A DNA stretch of 64,000 nt from CPC320 sp002684375 (GTDB lineage: Bacteria; Pseudomonadota; Alphaproteobacteria; Rhodobacterales; Rhodobacteraceae), in assembly GCA_965662545.1 (NCBI GenBank), contig CBFIHZ010000018.1, positions 16,813-80,812 of the forward strand. The letters are read 5' to 3'. Below the pieces are notes generated by a model. That model worked only from the letters and a program-made list of their open reading frames with translations, made no database searches and had not been told where the DNA came from. Position 1 is the stretch's first letter. Each line of letters begins with the position of its first letter. Shown here piece after piece: positions 63,826-64,000 of this stretch. The position numbers and the translations under genes are program-made.

Positions 63826-63902
63826 GGCGGAGTAGCTCAGGTGGTTAGAGCAGCGGAATCATAATCCGCGTGTCGGGGGTTCAAGTCCCTCCTCCGCTAC
63901 CA
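63826..63902 (+). tRNA. tRNA-Met (CAU), elongator type
   Basis: A 77-nt cloverleaf: acceptor GGCGGAG / CTCCGCU, D-arm GCUCAGGUGGUUAGAGC, anticodon stem GCGGA / UCCGC around AUCAUAA (anticodon CAU), T-arm GGGGG-UUCAAGU-CCCUC and an encoded CCA. The G1-U72 pair and lack of the initiator's C1xA72 mismatch and GGG/CCC anticodon stem support elongator Met. Ile2 (CAU) is less likely because its alphaproteobacterial form has a different acceptor stem. Confidence 0.9.
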
Positions 63903-63975
63903 AAAATCTCTTAAATATACAATAAAAACATATACTTAACGGATACTCGTCTGTTCACTCTAACCTCAGAAAAAA

Positions 63976-63995
63976 GTGTCACACAGTGTCACACA
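63976..63995 (+). repeat. Perfect tandem decamer GTGTCACACA x2 downstream of tRNA-Met
   Basis: Two head-to-tail copies of GTGTCACACA start 74 bp past the tRNA, right at the window edge. Such a repeat after a tRNA could be an integrase arm site or promoter motif of an integrated element. Too little is visible to say more. Confidence 0.5.
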
Positions 63996-64000
63996 TCTAT

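Noticed and set aside
63619..63864. Open frame overlapping the tRNA 5' half
   Set aside because: It runs into the tRNA gene, lacks a ribosome site and shows no protein-like signature.
1..64000. CRISPR arrays, rRNA, insertion sequences, prophage
   Set aside because: No regularly spaced repeats, no transposase or phage structural genes, and no rRNA signature in the window.

Overview
The window looks like chromosomal DNA of a marine alphaproteobacterium, most likely of the Roseobacter group (Rhodobacterales). The clues are moderate GC, dense short operons, and the gene families: tesA divergent from ybbA-ybbP, DUF3108-hrpB, MeaB, a deo/cdd/add/upp nucleoside operon, many acyl-CoA genes with two MerR regulators, and DmdB/DmdC-like enzymes. 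Taxonomy is inferred from gene content and protein style only. I see no rRNA, CRISPR array, intact insertion sequence or prophage. The one clear RNA gene is an elongator-type tRNA-Met at the right edge.

Layout. 1-2.6 kb: a truncated inositol-monophosphatase gene, then an accessory patch where a degraded WYL-regulator start plus promoter, a DinB-like gene and an intact WYL regulator lie in a divergent direct duplication. 2.7-8.4 kb: Tat-exported multicopper oxidase, YbbP/YbbA ABC exporter, divergent TesA-type esterase, cold-shock protein. 8.7-20.4 kb: mostly housekeeping (GNAT, truA, DUF4399, K+ channel, argD-argF, hrpB/DUF3108, meaB, rpmB) plus a small copper-chaperone locus. 20.4-30.5 kb: a secreted HExxH protein of unknown function, lepA, glyA with a hydrolase, nadK, amidase, ada, a PEP-mutase-family gene. 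30.6-36.2 kb: prpE, maeB and a VOC/cupin protein. 36.3-40.8 kb: a tightly overlapping nucleoside-salvage operon cdd-deoA-deoB-add-upp. 40.9-42.8 kb: a SPOR-domain protein and a membrane protein that may be a degenerate M48 peptidase.

42.9-55 kb is an acyl-CoA degradation region, all on the minus strand: acyl-CoA synthetase, epimerase, AIG1-like membrane protein, FadB/J-type multifunctional enzyme, cupin, thiolase, GST, two acyl-CoA dehydrogenases and two MerR regulators. A palindromic LiuR-like operator precedes the inner regulator. Downstream lie two overlapping hotdog thioesterases and a MATE transporter. A gene-poor stretch of about 1 kb (57.4-58.4 kb) holds only fragments and one possible small ORF. 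Then come a methyltransferase, DUF952-pyrD, a periplasmic 5'-nucleotidase and a TetR regulator with a palindromic operator. The final 0.9 kb is non-coding up to tRNA-Met, followed by a perfect tandem decamer at the edge that could mark the start of an integrated element.

Functionally, the window joins nucleoside scavenging (5'-nucleotidase, deo operon, pyrD), beta-oxidation and propionate or possibly dimethylsulfoniopropionate-derived acyl-CoA use (PrpE, MeaB, DmdB/C-like), C4/C3 interconversion (MaeB) and copper handling. No complete undescribed system is obvious. The best leads are the HExxH outer-membrane-like protein, the degenerate M48-like protein, the duplicated WYL locus, the cupin embedded in the beta-oxidation operon, and the tRNA-Met edge.
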